This document shows, piece after piece, positions 30,805-39,504 of a stretch of DNA of 64,000 nucleotides; the stretch's first letter is position 1; each line of letters opens with the position of its first letter. Origin of the DNA: Sphaerotilus montanus (GTDB taxonomy: Bacteria > Pseudomonadota > Gammaproteobacteria > Burkholderiales > Burkholderiaceae_C); assembly GCF_013410775.1 (NCBI RefSeq), contig NZ_JACCFH010000001.1:3534001-3598000 (forward strand). Direction: 5' to 3'. The notes below the pieces were generated by a model. It did no database searches and was not told the origin of the DNA. It saw only the letters and a list, made by a program, of their open reading frames with translations. The position numbers and the translations under genes are program-made.

Positions 30805-31530
30805 TCAGTCCTTGAACGTGCGGTAGCCGGAGATCATCGTGCTGACGATGCTCTGGCGGCCCATGATGTCCTCGCGGATCGCGGCGTACACATGCAGCGT
30901 CACGAAGATCACCATGCCCCACATGCCCATGCGGTGCCAGGTGTGGACGTCCTGCGACTGGCCCATCAGCGGGATGACCCAGCCGAACAGCTGCTCCTGC
31001 CACGAGCCCATCTGCGCGCCTTCGCCGTACAGCGCGAAGCCGGTGCAGACCATGAACACCGAGAACAGGAAGAAGCCGCAGAACATCGCCAGCCGCGCCA
31101 TCGGGTTGTGGCCGACGTACTGGTTGGGGCGCGGGGAGAGAAAGGCGTACCACTTGAGCATGCTGATCACCTCGCGCCAGTACGCGGGCGTGAACACCGG
31201 CAGCGTGAACAGCTCCCGGGCGTGGTGGTTGCCGACGAACGCCCAGTAGATCCGCCCCAGCAGCCCGACCGCGAACACGTAGCCCGCCGCGAAGTGCGCG
31301 AAGCGGATGTAGCCCATCAGGAAGTGGTCGCTGGCCTCGCCGGGCATCGTCGGCAGCGGCGCGCCGATGAAGTAGCCCGTGACGGCCAGCACGGTGATCG
31401 CCAGCGCGTTGACCCAGTGCCACAGGCGCACCGGAGCTTCGTAGACGTAGACCGACTGGATCGACTGGCCGTGGACGACGGCGTCGGTGTCGATGCCGGT
31501 GGCCGTCACGGCGGAGTGGTGGTTGCTCAT
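30805..31530 (-). CDS. hoxZ: Hydrogenase b-type cytochrome HoxZ
   Basis: The product is 241 residues, with four membrane helices and haem-ligand histidines in VRLWHWVNALAI, IRFAHFAAGYVF, VHTWHRMGMWG and TLHVYAAIRED. It anchors the HoxKG dimer and passes electrons from H2 to the quinone pool. It lies 11 bases after hupE and 1 base before hoxM. It matches the HoxZ/HupC/HyaC family over its full length. Confidence 0.96.
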   Translation of the reverse strand: MSNHHSAVTATGIDTDAVVHGQSIQSVYVYEAPVRLWHWVNALAITVLAVTGYFIGAPLPTMPGEASDHFLMGYIRFAHFAAGYVFAVGLLGRIYWAFVGNHHARELFTLPVFTPAYWREVISMLKWYAFLSPRPNQYVGHNPMARLAMFCGFFLFSVFMVCTGFALYGEGAQMGSWQEQLFGWVIPLMGQSQDVHTWHRMGMWGMVIFVTLHVYAAIREDIMGRQSIVSTMISGYRTFKD

Positions 31531-31541
31531 GGCGAGCCCCT

Positions 31542-32120
31542 TCACACGCGGGTCAGCAGAACCAGGCCGGTCACGCCGACCCCCGCGCCGAGCAGCCGCC
31601 ATGCCACGCCGTGCAGGCGCAGCATCGCGTGCCCCAGGCCCAGGCCGGCGCTGTGCAGCAGCGCGGTCGTGGCCAGGAAACCGAGCGCGTAGCCGACGAA
31701 GCCACCACCGGCGGGCAGTTCGGCGCCGTGGGCCAGCCCGTGCATCAACGCCGCCAGGCCCACCAGCACCAGGCCGCCGCGGGCTGGAATCCGCTGGGCG
31801 AACGCCAGCATCGCGCCGAAGACGACCACGCTCAGCGCGATCAACGCCTCGGTGCCCGGCAGCACCAGCCCGGCGGCGCCCGCCAGTGCGCCGGCCAGCA
31901 GCGCGGCCATGAAGGTGGCGGGCCCCGTGATCCGCTGACCGATCGGCAGCGCCGCCGCCGACCAGACGCCCACGGCGACCATCGCCAGCAGGTGGTCCAG
32001 GCCGAGCGGGTGCGCCAGCCCGGTGAGCAGCGTCTCGGTGCCGTGCCCCGTGTGGGCGCTGACGCTGGCGCTGGCGGTGAGCGCCGCGATGGTGCCCAGG
32101 GTGCGGAGGGTGTTGTTCAT
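31542..32120 (-). CDS. hupE: HupE/UreJ-type nickel importer
   Basis: The product is 192 residues. A signal-peptide-like first helix ends at ASVSAHTGHG and is followed by six hydrophobic helices. The family metal motif appears as GLAHPLGLDHLLAMVAVG (HPxxxxDH) in helix I, and a second His-rich site is MHGLAHGAELPAG. HupE proteins import nickel by facilitated diffusion. It is located between hoxG and hoxZ, a position not used in the Cupriavidus MBH operon (no hupE) nor in rhizobial hup operons (after hupD). Confidence 0.92.
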   Translation of the reverse strand: MNNTLRTLGTIAALTASASVSAHTGHGTETLLTGLAHPLGLDHLLAMVAVGVWSAAALPIGQRITGPATFMAALLAGALAGAAGLVLPGTEALIALSVVVFGAMLAFAQRIPARGGLVLVGLAALMHGLAHGAELPAGGGFVGYALGFLATTALLHSAGLGLGHAMLRLHGVAWRLLGAGVGVTGLVLLTRV

Positions 32121-32155
32121 GGAAAGTCTCCTTGTTGGCGTGGGGGAGTGCAGGC

Positions 32156-34012
32156 TCAGCGCACCTTGACGGTGGTGAGTTCCTGGCCGTCCGGGCTCAT
32201 GACGTGGGTCGAGCAGGCCAGGCAGGGGTCGAACGAGTGCAGCGTGCGCAGGATCTCGACCGGCTGCTCCGGGTTGACCATCGGCGTGTTCATCAGGCTG
32301 GCCTCGAAGGCGCCGATCTGGCCCTTGGCGTCGCGCGGCGAGCCGTTCCAGGTGGTCGGCACGACGCACTGGTAGTTCTCGATCTTGCCGTCCTTGATCT
32401 TGATCCAGTGGCCCAGCATCCCGCGCGGGGCGGCGACCGTGCCCACGCCCTTGGCCTCCTTCGGCCACGTGGCGGGATCCCACTTCTCGACGTTCGCCGT
32501 GGCGGTGTCGCCGGCCTTGAGGTTGCCGATGAGCTGCTTGAAGTCGTCGTACATCATCTCGGCGGCGTACTGGCTTTCCAGCGCGCGGGCCAGCGTGCGG
32601 CCGATGGTGGTGGGCAGCAGTTGCTTGAGCGTGTAGTTCGTTTCCGGCATGCCCAGCGCCTTCGGGATCGCGCTGTTGATCGCCACCGCGGCGCTGTCCA
32701 CCTGCTCCTTGACGCGCTGGCAGAACTTGTTGCCCTTGCTGGCGTGCGCGTAGCCGAGGATGTAGCGCGACAGCGGCCCGACCTCCACCGCGTGGCCGCG
32801 CCAGCGCGGGGCCTTGATCCACGAATACTTGGCGCCTTCGTCGATGTGTTCGATGTTGGTGCGGGTGCCCTTGGTGTTGGCGCCGAGCTGGTAGTTCGGT
32901 TCGGTCACGCCGTCCCACGGGTGCAGGCCCTTGGTCTCGTCGCCGTACTTGTACCAACTGTGGGTGACGAACTCCTGCACCTGCTCCGGGTCGCGCGGGT
33001 CGATCGGCAGGATCTCGTCCCAGTTGCCGTTCAGGATCACGCCGCCGGGCAACTGGTGCGTGCTGAAGTCGTAGGGGACTTTCTCGTAGGTGCCGTAATC
33101 GGCCACGTTCGTCGCCGAGAGGCCGCCGCCGTGCAGCCAGCCGGCCTGCTTGTAGATCGTGCCGATGGCGAGCACGTCCGGGATGTAGACGTTGTTGTTG
33201 AACTCGATCATCTCCTTGATGCGCGCCTCGACGAAGTTCAGCCGCTCCATGTTGATCGGAGCGCCGGCCGCACCATTGCCGTCGATGTTGATCGCGCAGG
33301 GCACGCCGCCGACGAGGTAGTTCGGGTGCGGGTTCTTGCCGCCGAAGATGGTGTGGACCTTGACCCACTCCTTCTGCAGGTCGAGCGCTTCCAGGTAGTG
33401 CGTCACCGCCATCAGGTTCGCCTCGGGCGGCAGCACATACGCCTTCGAACCCCAGTAGCCGTTCATGAACGGGCCGAGCTGGCCCGCTTCGACGAACTTT
33501 TTCAGCCGGGTCTGGATGTCGCGGAAATAGCCCGGCGAGGACATCGGGTGCGACGGCGAGACCATCTGCTGCAGCGCGCTGGTCTGCTTCGGATCGGCCT
33601 TGAGCGCGGAGACGATGTCGACCCAGTCGAGCGCGTGCAGGTGGTAGAAGTGGACCGCGTGGTCGTGGACCTGCAGCGTCTTGGCCATCATTTCGCGGAT
33701 CAGGTGCGCGTTCAGCGGGATCTTGATGCCGAGCGCGTCTTCCACGGCGCGCACGCTGGCCAGCGCGTGGCAGCCGGTGCAGACGCCGCAGATCCGCTCG
33801 ACAAACGCCCAGGCGTCGCGCGGGTCGCGGCCCTTGAGGATGACTTCGAGGCCGCGCCACATCGTGCCGGTGGACACCGCGTTGCGGATGACGTTGTTGC
33901 TGTCGACGTTCACCTCGCAGCGCATGTGGCCTTCGATGCGGGTGACCGGGTCGACGACGATGCGCCGGCCGGTGTTGTCGAGCTGGAAGCCTTGGGTTTC
34001 GATGACGCCCAT
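32156..34012 (-). CDS. hoxG: Membrane-bound [NiFe] hydrogenase large subunit
   Basis: The product is 618 residues, the same size as Cupriavidus HoxG. It holds the Ni-Fe active site, with cysteine pairs in [16 protein letters not shown] and [11 protein letters not shown] 15-residue C-terminal peptide (from [11 protein letters not shown] on) follows the His and is the HoxM cleavage product. Gas-channel positions are the standard Val (ICGVC) and Leu (FYHLHALDW). It forms the periplasm-facing heterodimer with HoxK. ATG at 34012 lies 38 bases after the hoxK stop. Confidence 0.98.
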   Translation of the reverse strand: MGVIETQGFQLDNTGRRIVVDPVTRIEGHMRCEVNVDSNNVIRNAVSTGTMWRGLEVILKGRDPRDAWAFVERICGVCTGCHALASVRAVEDALGIKIPLNAHLIREMMAKTLQVHDHAVHFYHLHALDWVDIVSALKADPKQTSALQQMVSPSHPMSSPGYFRDIQTRLKKFVEAGQLGPFMNGYWGSKAYVLPPEANLMAVTHYLEALDLQKEWVKVHTIFGGKNPHPNYLVGGVPCAINIDGNGAAGAPINMERLNFVEARIKEMIEFNNNVYIPDVLAIGTIYKQAGWLHGGGLSATNVADYGTYEKVPYDFSTHQLPGGVILNGNWDEILPIDPRDPEQVQEFVTHSWYKYGDETKGLHPWDGVTEPNYQLGANTKGTRTNIEHIDEGAKYSWIKAPRWRGHAVEVGPLSRYILGYAHASKGNKFCQRVKEQVDSAAVAINSAIPKALGMPETNYTLKQLLPTTIGRTLARALESQYAAEMMYDDFKQLIGNLKAGDTATANVEKWDPATWPKEAKGVGTVAAPRGMLGHWIKIKDGKIENYQCVVPTTWNGSPRDAKGQIGAFEASLMNTPMVNPEQPVEILRTLHSFDPCLACSTHVMSPDGQELTTVKVR

Positions 34013-34050
34013 GATGTGTCTCTCTTCGTGTGTGGGGGAGGGGCGTGTGT

Positions 34051-35130
34051 TCAGGCCCGGGGTGCCGCGTCGTCGGGCTTGCTGGCCACGCGCTTGAGCA
34101 CGGACACCGCCGCGTGCGCCGCGACCGCCGCGCCGACGACGCCGGCTGCCGTGCCGCCGATCTGGTCGGCCGTGCCTTCGACGCCGAACTGGTGGATCGT
34201 GGTCAGGCGGTCGTAGAACGAGCCCTTGTCCCAGAAGCCGTCCTCGCTGCAGCCGATGCAGCCGTGGCCGGCCTTGATCGGGAAGCTGGTGCCCTCGTTC
34301 CACTGCACGGTGGAGCAGGCGTTGTAGGTGGTCGGGCCCTTGCAGCCGACCTTGTAGAGGCAATACCCCTTGCGGGCGTACTCGTCGTCGAAGCTCTCGA
34401 CGAACTGGCCGGCGTCGAAGTGCGGGCGGCGGTAGCACTTGTCGTGGATGCGCTGGCTGTAGAACATCTTCGGCCGGCCCTGGCGATCCAGTTCGGGGAT
34501 CTTGTCGAAGGTCAGCATGTAGGTGATCACGCCGGTCATCACCTCGGCGATGGGCGGGCAGCCGGGCACCTTGATGATGGGCTTGTCGGTGATGACCTTG
34601 TGGATCGGGGTGGCCTGGGTCGGGTTCGGCTTGGCGGCCTGGACGCAGCCCCACGACGCGCACGAACCCCAGGCGATGATCATCTTGCAGTCTTTGGCGA
34701 CGCGCTTGAGCTTCTCGATGAAGGGTTTGCCGGACTGGATGCAGAACATCCCGTCTTCATTGAGCGGCGGGTTGCCCTCGACGGCCAGGATGTAGTTGCC
34801 TTTGTACTTCTCGATGATCTCGTCGAGGATGGCCTCGGCCTGGTGCCCGGCGGCGGCCATCAGCGTGTCGTCGTAGTCGAGCGAGATCATCGACAGCACG
34901 ACATCCTTGGCCAGCGGATGCGCCGAGCGGATGAACGACTCCGAGCAGCAGGTGCATTCCAGCCCGTGCAGCCACAGCACGGGGGTGCGCGGCTTGGTTT
35001 CCATCGCATGCGCGATCTGCGGCACGAACGCGGGGCCGAGGCCGAGCGACGTGGCGGTGAGCGAGCAGTATTTCAGCAGGCTGCGGCGCGAGATGCCCTG
35101 GCGCCGCATCACCTCGTAGAACGTTTCCAT
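34051..35130 (-). CDS. hoxK: Membrane-bound [NiFe] hydrogenase small subunit, O2-tolerant type
   Basis: The product is 359 residues. A twin-arginine signal (SRRSLLKY, about 43 residues, ending IAHA) exports the folded dimer. The mature chain starts [20 protein letters not shown]. In mature numbering it has Cys17, 19, 20, 115, 120 and 149: the six-Cys set that binds the special 4Fe-3S proximal cluster of O2-tolerant (group 1d) enzymes. A C-terminal helix ([18 protein letters not shown]) anchors to HoxZ. It is the first gene of the long hox-hyp operon. A GAGGAG ribosome site and a sigma-54-type promoter lie upstream. Confidence 0.98.
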   Translation of the reverse strand: METFYEVMRRQGISRRSLLKYCSLTATSLGLGPAFVPQIAHAMETKPRTPVLWLHGLECTCCSESFIRSAHPLAKDVVLSMISLDYDDTLMAAAGHQAEAILDEIIEKYKGNYILAVEGNPPLNEDGMFCIQSGKPFIEKLKRVAKDCKMIIAWGSCASWGCVQAAKPNPTQATPIHKVITDKPIIKVPGCPPIAEVMTGVITYMLTFDKIPELDRQGRPKMFYSQRIHDKCYRRPHFDAGQFVESFDDEYARKGYCLYKVGCKGPTTYNACSTVQWNEGTSFPIKAGHGCIGCSEDGFWDKGSFYDRLTTIHQFGVEGTADQIGGTAAGVVGAAVAAHAAVSVLKRVASKPDDAAPRA

Positions 35131-35166
35131 GTGGGGGTCTCCTCGGATCGATGGTGGAGACCAGAC

Positions 35167-35182
35167 ACAAGTCGCGTGCCTG
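35167..35182 (-). promoter_or_regulatory. Sigma-54 (-24/-12) promoter candidate for hoxK
   Basis: Minus strand CAGGCACGCGACTTGT lies 36 bases upstream of the hoxK start. Against the consensus YTGGCACG-N4-TTGC, the GG of the -24 element, the CACG and the TTG of -12 agree, with T in place of the final C. The hoxK promoter of Cupriavidus is sigma-54-dependent and HoxA-driven, and hoxA is present here, so the site is well placed. Confidence 0.68.
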
Positions 35183-35637
35183 CGCGGCGGCTTCTCCGGG
35201 AAAGTCCGGGAGGCGCACGCAAGTGCTTGTCAGCGTTGAACTATTCGTGATGGATTGACGGGGGTCAGGGAGGGATGGCTCAGGGGGTGGAAGGTCTGTA
35301 TCCGGTGATCTGGTCATGATGGAAGGCCGTATTCCACTATGGCGAGCAAGGAAAAGACGGGGGCAGGTCCGTAGACGAAAAATTGCGCATTTGGTATGCT
35401 GTCGCCGAAAAAGTCAGCTTAACCCGGTACGCAAACATTTATATTTCCACGACGTTTTATGAGAATAAGTAACCAAAAAATCTATCTTGAGCTGCAATTT
35501 TTTGCTGAGGCAACACTGATCAGCAGTTGAAATGCTTTTGTGTCAAAAAGCATAATTTCGCATTTATTTTTAAGTTGCTTATTTTGTGTTGTTAACGTAT
35601 TGTTTTGGCGCGTCTGTAGCCATCAAAAGAGAATTAA
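35183..35637. other. Intergenic region between hoxK and the AT-rich islet
   Basis: The first 100 bases are GC-rich and should contain the HoxA/IHF activator sites of the hoxK promoter, though none can be pinpointed. From about 35390 the composition turns strongly AT-rich and continues so into the nuclease gene. No open frame, RNA gene or clear repeat was recognised. Confidence 0.5.
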
Positions 35638-36435
35638 ATGTACAAAGAAGATATTTATGAGATAACTCCTAATAATTGGGAGTGGTTTGCGCAAGATGTT
35701 TTATTCCATCTTGGTTTTTCAATTGCTGTGGGACCATCAGAAGGGGTTGACGATGGTTCTGATATGATTGCTGAACTAGATGGTAAACGGTATTTAGTGA
35801 GTTGTAAGCATAATTACAAAACGAGAAAAAACGTTGGGGTTCGTGAAGAGTGTGATATACAAGATCGGGTTGTGCAGCATGATTGCACTGGGTTTATTAC
35901 TTTTTATTCAGTTGGCGCGACTTCCGGACTAAAAAGAAAGCTAATTGCGCTGAAAGATAAAGCATCTATTGATGTGATAGAGATTTATCTTGACAATGTA
36001 ATGGATATAATACCAAGTATGCAGGGGTACATACTTCAAAAATATTTTAAACGTCCCCAAGAGATGGGGCGCAATTTATTGAGTCATACTGATTTTGAAT
36101 ATAAGCCTCTCTTCTGCATGAAATGCAAGCTCGATATTTTGAAAAAAGAGAATGTTCCTAGGTCACTTGTTGGCTTCTATGAAGATAGTGAAAAAATCAT
36201 CCATTTGATATACGGGTGCAAGAAATGTGTAAATAAATATTGTAATGACCCATATTGGGCCGAGATTGGTCAAATCCGATATATTGAACAAATGTTGAGT
36301 TGGCGTGAAATTGTTGATGAGGTTGTATCTCGACCGGAAGTAAAGCTATCGGAGGATTTTTATAAATATTGGGCCTTCCTCCAGGAAGCAATTTTGCAAA
36401 TTCAAGTTCCCCAAGGGTGGGGTCGTTGGTTATAA
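35638..36435 (+). CDS. Mrr-like restriction endonuclease family protein (AT-rich, probably acquired)
   Basis: The product is 265 residues. The N-terminal half resembles the Mrr_cat/PD-(D/E)xK nuclease fold: FAQDVLFHLGFSIAVGPSEG is followed by the catalytic Asp in GVDDGSDMIAE (Asp42) and Lys in YLVSCKHNY (Lys57, SCK instead of ExK). The C-terminal half has two CxxC pairs (CMKC at 160-163, CKKC at 194-197) that may bind zinc. Codon use and base composition are strikingly AT-rich against the flanking genes, indicating horizontal origin. No methylase is linked. It may be a type IV-like defence nuclease; the DNA target is unknown. Confidence 0.7.
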   Translation: MYKEDIYEITPNNWEWFAQDVLFHLGFSIAVGPSEGVDDGSDMIAELDGKRYLVSCKHNYKTRKNVGVREECDIQDRVVQHDCTGFITFYSVGATSGLKRKLIALKDKASIDVIEIYLDNVMDIIPSMQGYILQKYFKRPQEMGRNLLSHTDFEYKPLFCMKCKLDILKKENVPRSLVGFYEDSEKIIHLIYGCKKCVNKYCNDPYWAEIGQIRYIEQMLSWREIVDEVVSRPEVKLSEDFYKYWAFLQEAILQIQVPQGWGRWL

Positions 36436-36532
36436 ATAAATAATTTTTGAGTGGGTTTGTTGTGGTTTAATAAAATAAAACCTATAAATTCAGGGGTAGA
36501 TTCAATGTGTAGTAAAAAATCAAATAAATTAG

Positions 36533-36758
36533 GCAGTTGGTATATCAGAATTTAGGAGAAATCTGACAAAAATTCTTCTGGATGCTAATAAAATCGGTCG
36601 CCGTGTTGAGTGCCGATAAAGCGATATTCTGTGTGATTTCGCCAGAGCTTTTCGAAGCGATCATGGAAGAAATCGCCGATCAGGATTCGTACAAAAATGT
36701 CCTGACCGGGTTGGCAGAAAAATCGAGCGCGGTCGAGGTTGATTTTGACGAACTGTGA
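36533..36758 (+). pseudogene. Frameshifted Phd/YefM-type antitoxin remnant
   Basis: In one frame the DNA encodes AVGISEFRRNLTKILLDANK then IGR (36533-36602 or so), typical of the DNA-binding start of Phd/YefM/StbD antitoxins. In a second frame it continues VAVLSADKAIFCVISPELF and then an acidic tail ending VEVDFDEL at a TGA (36756-36758), the toxin-binding end of the same family. The two halves meet near 36600 with a frame change, and no proper start codon precedes the first. No toxin gene follows. The stretch 36436-36530 and 36759-36930 shows nothing else recognisable. Confidence 0.68.
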
Positions 36759-36930
36759 AGCTCGTCAATTCCTTGGCATTCCACGAGTCCGTCCATTGAG
36801 GTGACTCGGCGCCGACACCGGAACACGCCGCTGTCCACCGCCTTATCCACCGATCCCAGATCTGACGCCGCTGGCAACCTTCCGGCTGCGCTGCGGCGGT
36901 GTGCCCCAGCCCCTCACGTGATGGAGCACC

Positions 36931-38118
36931 ATGTCCGCCCTGACCGAAGACCAAGCCCGCACGTACATGCACAAGCTGCTGGCCGCGATGGTGCGCGCCG
37001 GTGGATCGGACCTGTTCATCGCCACCGACTTCCCGCCGAGCATCAAGTCGCACGGCAGCATGCAGCCGCTGACCGCGCAGAAGCTCAACGCGGACACCAC
37101 GCGCCGCCTCGCCCAGTCGCTGATGAACGACACCCAGCGCCAGGAATTCGAGCGCGAGATGGAGTGCAACTTCGCCATCTCGATCCCTGGCGTGTCGCGT
37201 TTCCGGGTCAACGTCTACGTCCAGCAGCAGAGCGTGGGCATGGTGATCCGCACCATCGCGTCGGAAATCCCGAACATCGACAAGCTCAAGCTGCCGCCCA
37301 AGCTGAAGGACGTGGTGATGGACAAGCGCGGGCTGGTGCTGGTCGTTGGCGCCACCGGGTCGGGCAAGTCGACCACGCTGGCCGCGATGATCGACCACCG
37401 CAACCGCGAGTCCGCCGGCCACATCATCACCGTCGAAGACCCGGTGGAGTACGTCCACGCCTCGCGCAAGTCGCTGGTCACCCACCGCGAGGTGGGCGTG
37501 GACACCAAGTCGTGGCACCACGCGCTGAAGAACACGCTGCGCCAGGCGCCCGACGTGATCCTGATCGGCGAGATCCGCGACGCTGAAACCATGGAACACG
37601 CGATCGCCTTCGCCGAAACGGGCCACCTCTGCCTCGGCACGCTGCACGCCAACAGCGCCAGCCAGACCATCGAGCGGATCATCAACTTCTTCTCCGAGGA
37701 ACGGCGCGCGCAACTGCTGATGGACCTGTCCGCCAACCTGCGCGCCATCGTCTCGCAGCGCCTGGTGCGGCGCGAGGATGGCAACGGCCGGGCCGCGGCC
37801 ATCGAGATCCTGCTCAACACACCGAACATCGCCGACCGCATCTTCAAGGGCGAGTTCAACGAGATCAAATCGGTCATGGCCCGCTCGCGCGAACTGGGCA
37901 TGTGTACCTTCGATGCGGCCCTGTACGAGCTGTACAACGAGGGCCTGATCAGCTTCGACGACGCGCTGCGCAATGCCGATTCCGCGAACGAGCTGCGCCT
38001 GCAGATCAAGCTCAAGAGCCACCGCGGCGAGCCGCCGACCTCGGCCTTCATGTCGCTGGACTTCGAGAAGGAGCCGGCGCCGGCCGAGCCTGAACCCGCG
38101 GCACCCGTGGGGCGTTGA
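36931..38118 (+). CDS. pilU: Type IV pilus retraction ATPase PilU
   Basis: The product is 395 residues, a PilT-like secretion ATPase of the PilU branch. It has Walker A VVGATGSGKSTTLAAM, the Asp-box region ITVEDPVEYVHASRK, Walker B VILIGEIRDAETME and the His box GTLHANSASQ. The C-terminal Pro/Ala/Glu tail is typical of PilU. It assists PilT in pilus retraction. pilT, usually the gene just upstream, is not present here; the upstream space is taken by the AT-rich islet. It is convergent with hoxJ, 15 bases apart. Confidence 0.93.
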   Translation: MSALTEDQARTYMHKLLAAMVRAGGSDLFIATDFPPSIKSHGSMQPLTAQKLNADTTRRLAQSLMNDTQRQEFEREMECNFAISIPGVSRFRVNVYVQQQSVGMVIRTIASEIPNIDKLKLPPKLKDVVMDKRGLVLVVGATGSGKSTTLAAMIDHRNRESAGHIITVEDPVEYVHASRKSLVTHREVGVDTKSWHHALKNTLRQAPDVILIGEIRDAETMEHAIAFAETGHLCLGTLHANSASQTIERIINFFSEERRAQLLMDLSANLRAIVSQRLVRREDGNGRAAAIEILLNTPNIADRIFKGEFNEIKSVMARSRELGMCTFDAALYELYNEGLISFDDALRNADSANELRLQIKLKSHRGEPPTSAFMSLDFEKEPAPAEPEPAAPVGR

Positions 38119-38133
38119 AGATCCGCTTGCTGG

Positions 38134-39495
38134 TCACATCGCCGGCAGTTCCACCACGAACTCCGCCCCGCCATCGAGCCCGTTCCCCGCGAGCAGCCGC
38201 CCCCCGTGCTGCTCGACGATCCCGTAACTGATCGACAGCCCCAGCCCCGTTCCCTTGCCGACCGGCTTGGTCGTGAAGAAGGGGTCGAACAGCCGCCCCA
38301 GGTGCTCGTCCGCGATCCCCGGCCCGTTGTCGCGGAAGGTCAGCCGCGCGGTCGTGCCGTCGAGCGTGCCGGTGATCCACAGCGTCGGCGGCGAGGCCCC
38401 GCTGCTGCTGGCGGCGTCCCAGGCGTTCTGGATCAGGTTGAGCATCACCTGCAGCAACTGGCCCGCGCTGCCCTGGACCGTCGCGTCCGGGCCCGGTGAC
38501 CAGCGCACGTCGAAGCTCGGCGCCGTGCCCTTGCGCACCCAGTGGATCGCCTGCTCGACCACCTCGTTGAGCGCGACCGCCCCTCGCTCGCCCCGGTCGG
38601 CTGCCGAGAAGCGCTTGAGGCCCTGCACGATGTCGGCGGTGCGCTGCGCCCCTTCGAGCGTGCCCTCCATCAGCGAGGGCAGGTCGGCCAGCAGGTGGTC
38701 GATGCGCAGTTGCCGCCGCATTGGCGCGAGGCTGTCCACGGGCGTGCCGGCATGGATCTCGCCGAGGTAGCGCCGCAGCCGCTCGGTGTAGCGCTGCAGC
38801 GCATGCACGTTGCCGAGCACGAAGCTGATCGGGTTGTTCAGCTCGTGCGCCACCCCCGCCACCAGCCGGCCGAGCGAGGCCATCTTCTCGGAGTGCAGGA
38901 GCTGCTGCTGCGTGCGCTTGAGCGCCTCGTGGGCTTCGCGCAACTGGTGGTAGGCGCGCTTGAGTTCGCCCATCGGCCGCCCGACAAAGACCAGCCCGAC
39001 CCGCCGCCCGGTCGCGTCCAGCCGCGGCGTGCAGTTGAAGTCCACTGGCACCGGCTGCCCGGCGGCGTCGCGCAGCTCGACCTCGATCACCGTGCCGCCG
39101 CGCTGCAGCGCTGGCGTGCCCATCGCGTGGCGGATGCGCGCGACGCCGGCCTCGTCTGCCATCAGCGAGGTGACCGGCGCGCCGCGCAGCGCCGCGTCGC
39201 TGCGGCCGGTCAGCTCGCACAGGGCGGCGTTGGTCTCCTCGATCTCCCCCGCGCTGTTGCAGGCGACCAGCACGTCGCTCATCGCGGTCAGCAGGCTGAA
39301 GATGAACTGCTGCGACTGCTCCAGCTGGGCGTTCTTCTCCTCCAGCGCCACCTCGTCGGCGACGAGCTGGGAGTAGACCTCGTCCATCTTGTGGATCACG
39401 TCCATCCAGGCGCTGTCGTCCACGCCGTCCGGGCCGGGGGCGCCGTGTGCGGTGAAGTCGGGCAGGGCAGGTGGGGTGCGGGGGCGGTCTGGCAT
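38134..39495 (-). CDS. hoxJ: Hydrogenase-linked sensor histidine kinase
   Basis: The product is 453 residues, soluble. A short coiled-coil N-terminus is followed by a PAS domain (about 65-185). The phospho-acceptor His is in LVAGVAHELNNPISF. The HATPase has N box MLNLIQNAWDAAS, G1 FRDNGPGIADEH and G2 GKGTGLGLSISYG, all intact. In the Cupriavidus system HoxJ binds the HoxBC H2 sensor through its N-terminal part and modulates HoxA. It lies 9 bases downstream of hoxC. The family symbol hupT also applies. Confidence 0.92.
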   Translation of the reverse strand: MPDRPRTPPALPDFTAHGAPGPDGVDDSAWMDVIHKMDEVYSQLVADEVALEEKNAQLEQSQQFIFSLLTAMSDVLVACNSAGEIEETNAALCELTGRSDAALRGAPVTSLMADEAGVARIRHAMGTPALQRGGTVIEVELRDAAGQPVPVDFNCTPRLDATGRRVGLVFVGRPMGELKRAYHQLREAHEALKRTQQQLLHSEKMASLGRLVAGVAHELNNPISFVLGNVHALQRYTERLRRYLGEIHAGTPVDSLAPMRRQLRIDHLLADLPSLMEGTLEGAQRTADIVQGLKRFSAADRGERGAVALNEVVEQAIHWVRKGTAPSFDVRWSPGPDATVQGSAGQLLQVMLNLIQNAWDAASSSGASPPTLWITGTLDGTTARLTFRDNGPGIADEHLGRLFDPFFTTKPVGKGTGLGLSISYGIVEQHGGRLLAGNGLDGGAEFVVELPAM

Positions 39496-39504
39496 GGCGA
39501 AGGG

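Noticed and set aside
35195-35215. Second sigma-54-like match upstream of hoxK (minus strand AAGCACTTGCG)
   Set aside because: It lacks the GG of the -24 element and has wrong spacing; the site at 35167-35182 fits better.
36661-38022. Minus-strand open frame of 453 codons opposite pilU
   Set aside because: Shadow of pilU, which has all Walker and His-box motifs; the minus-strand translation has no recognisable domain.
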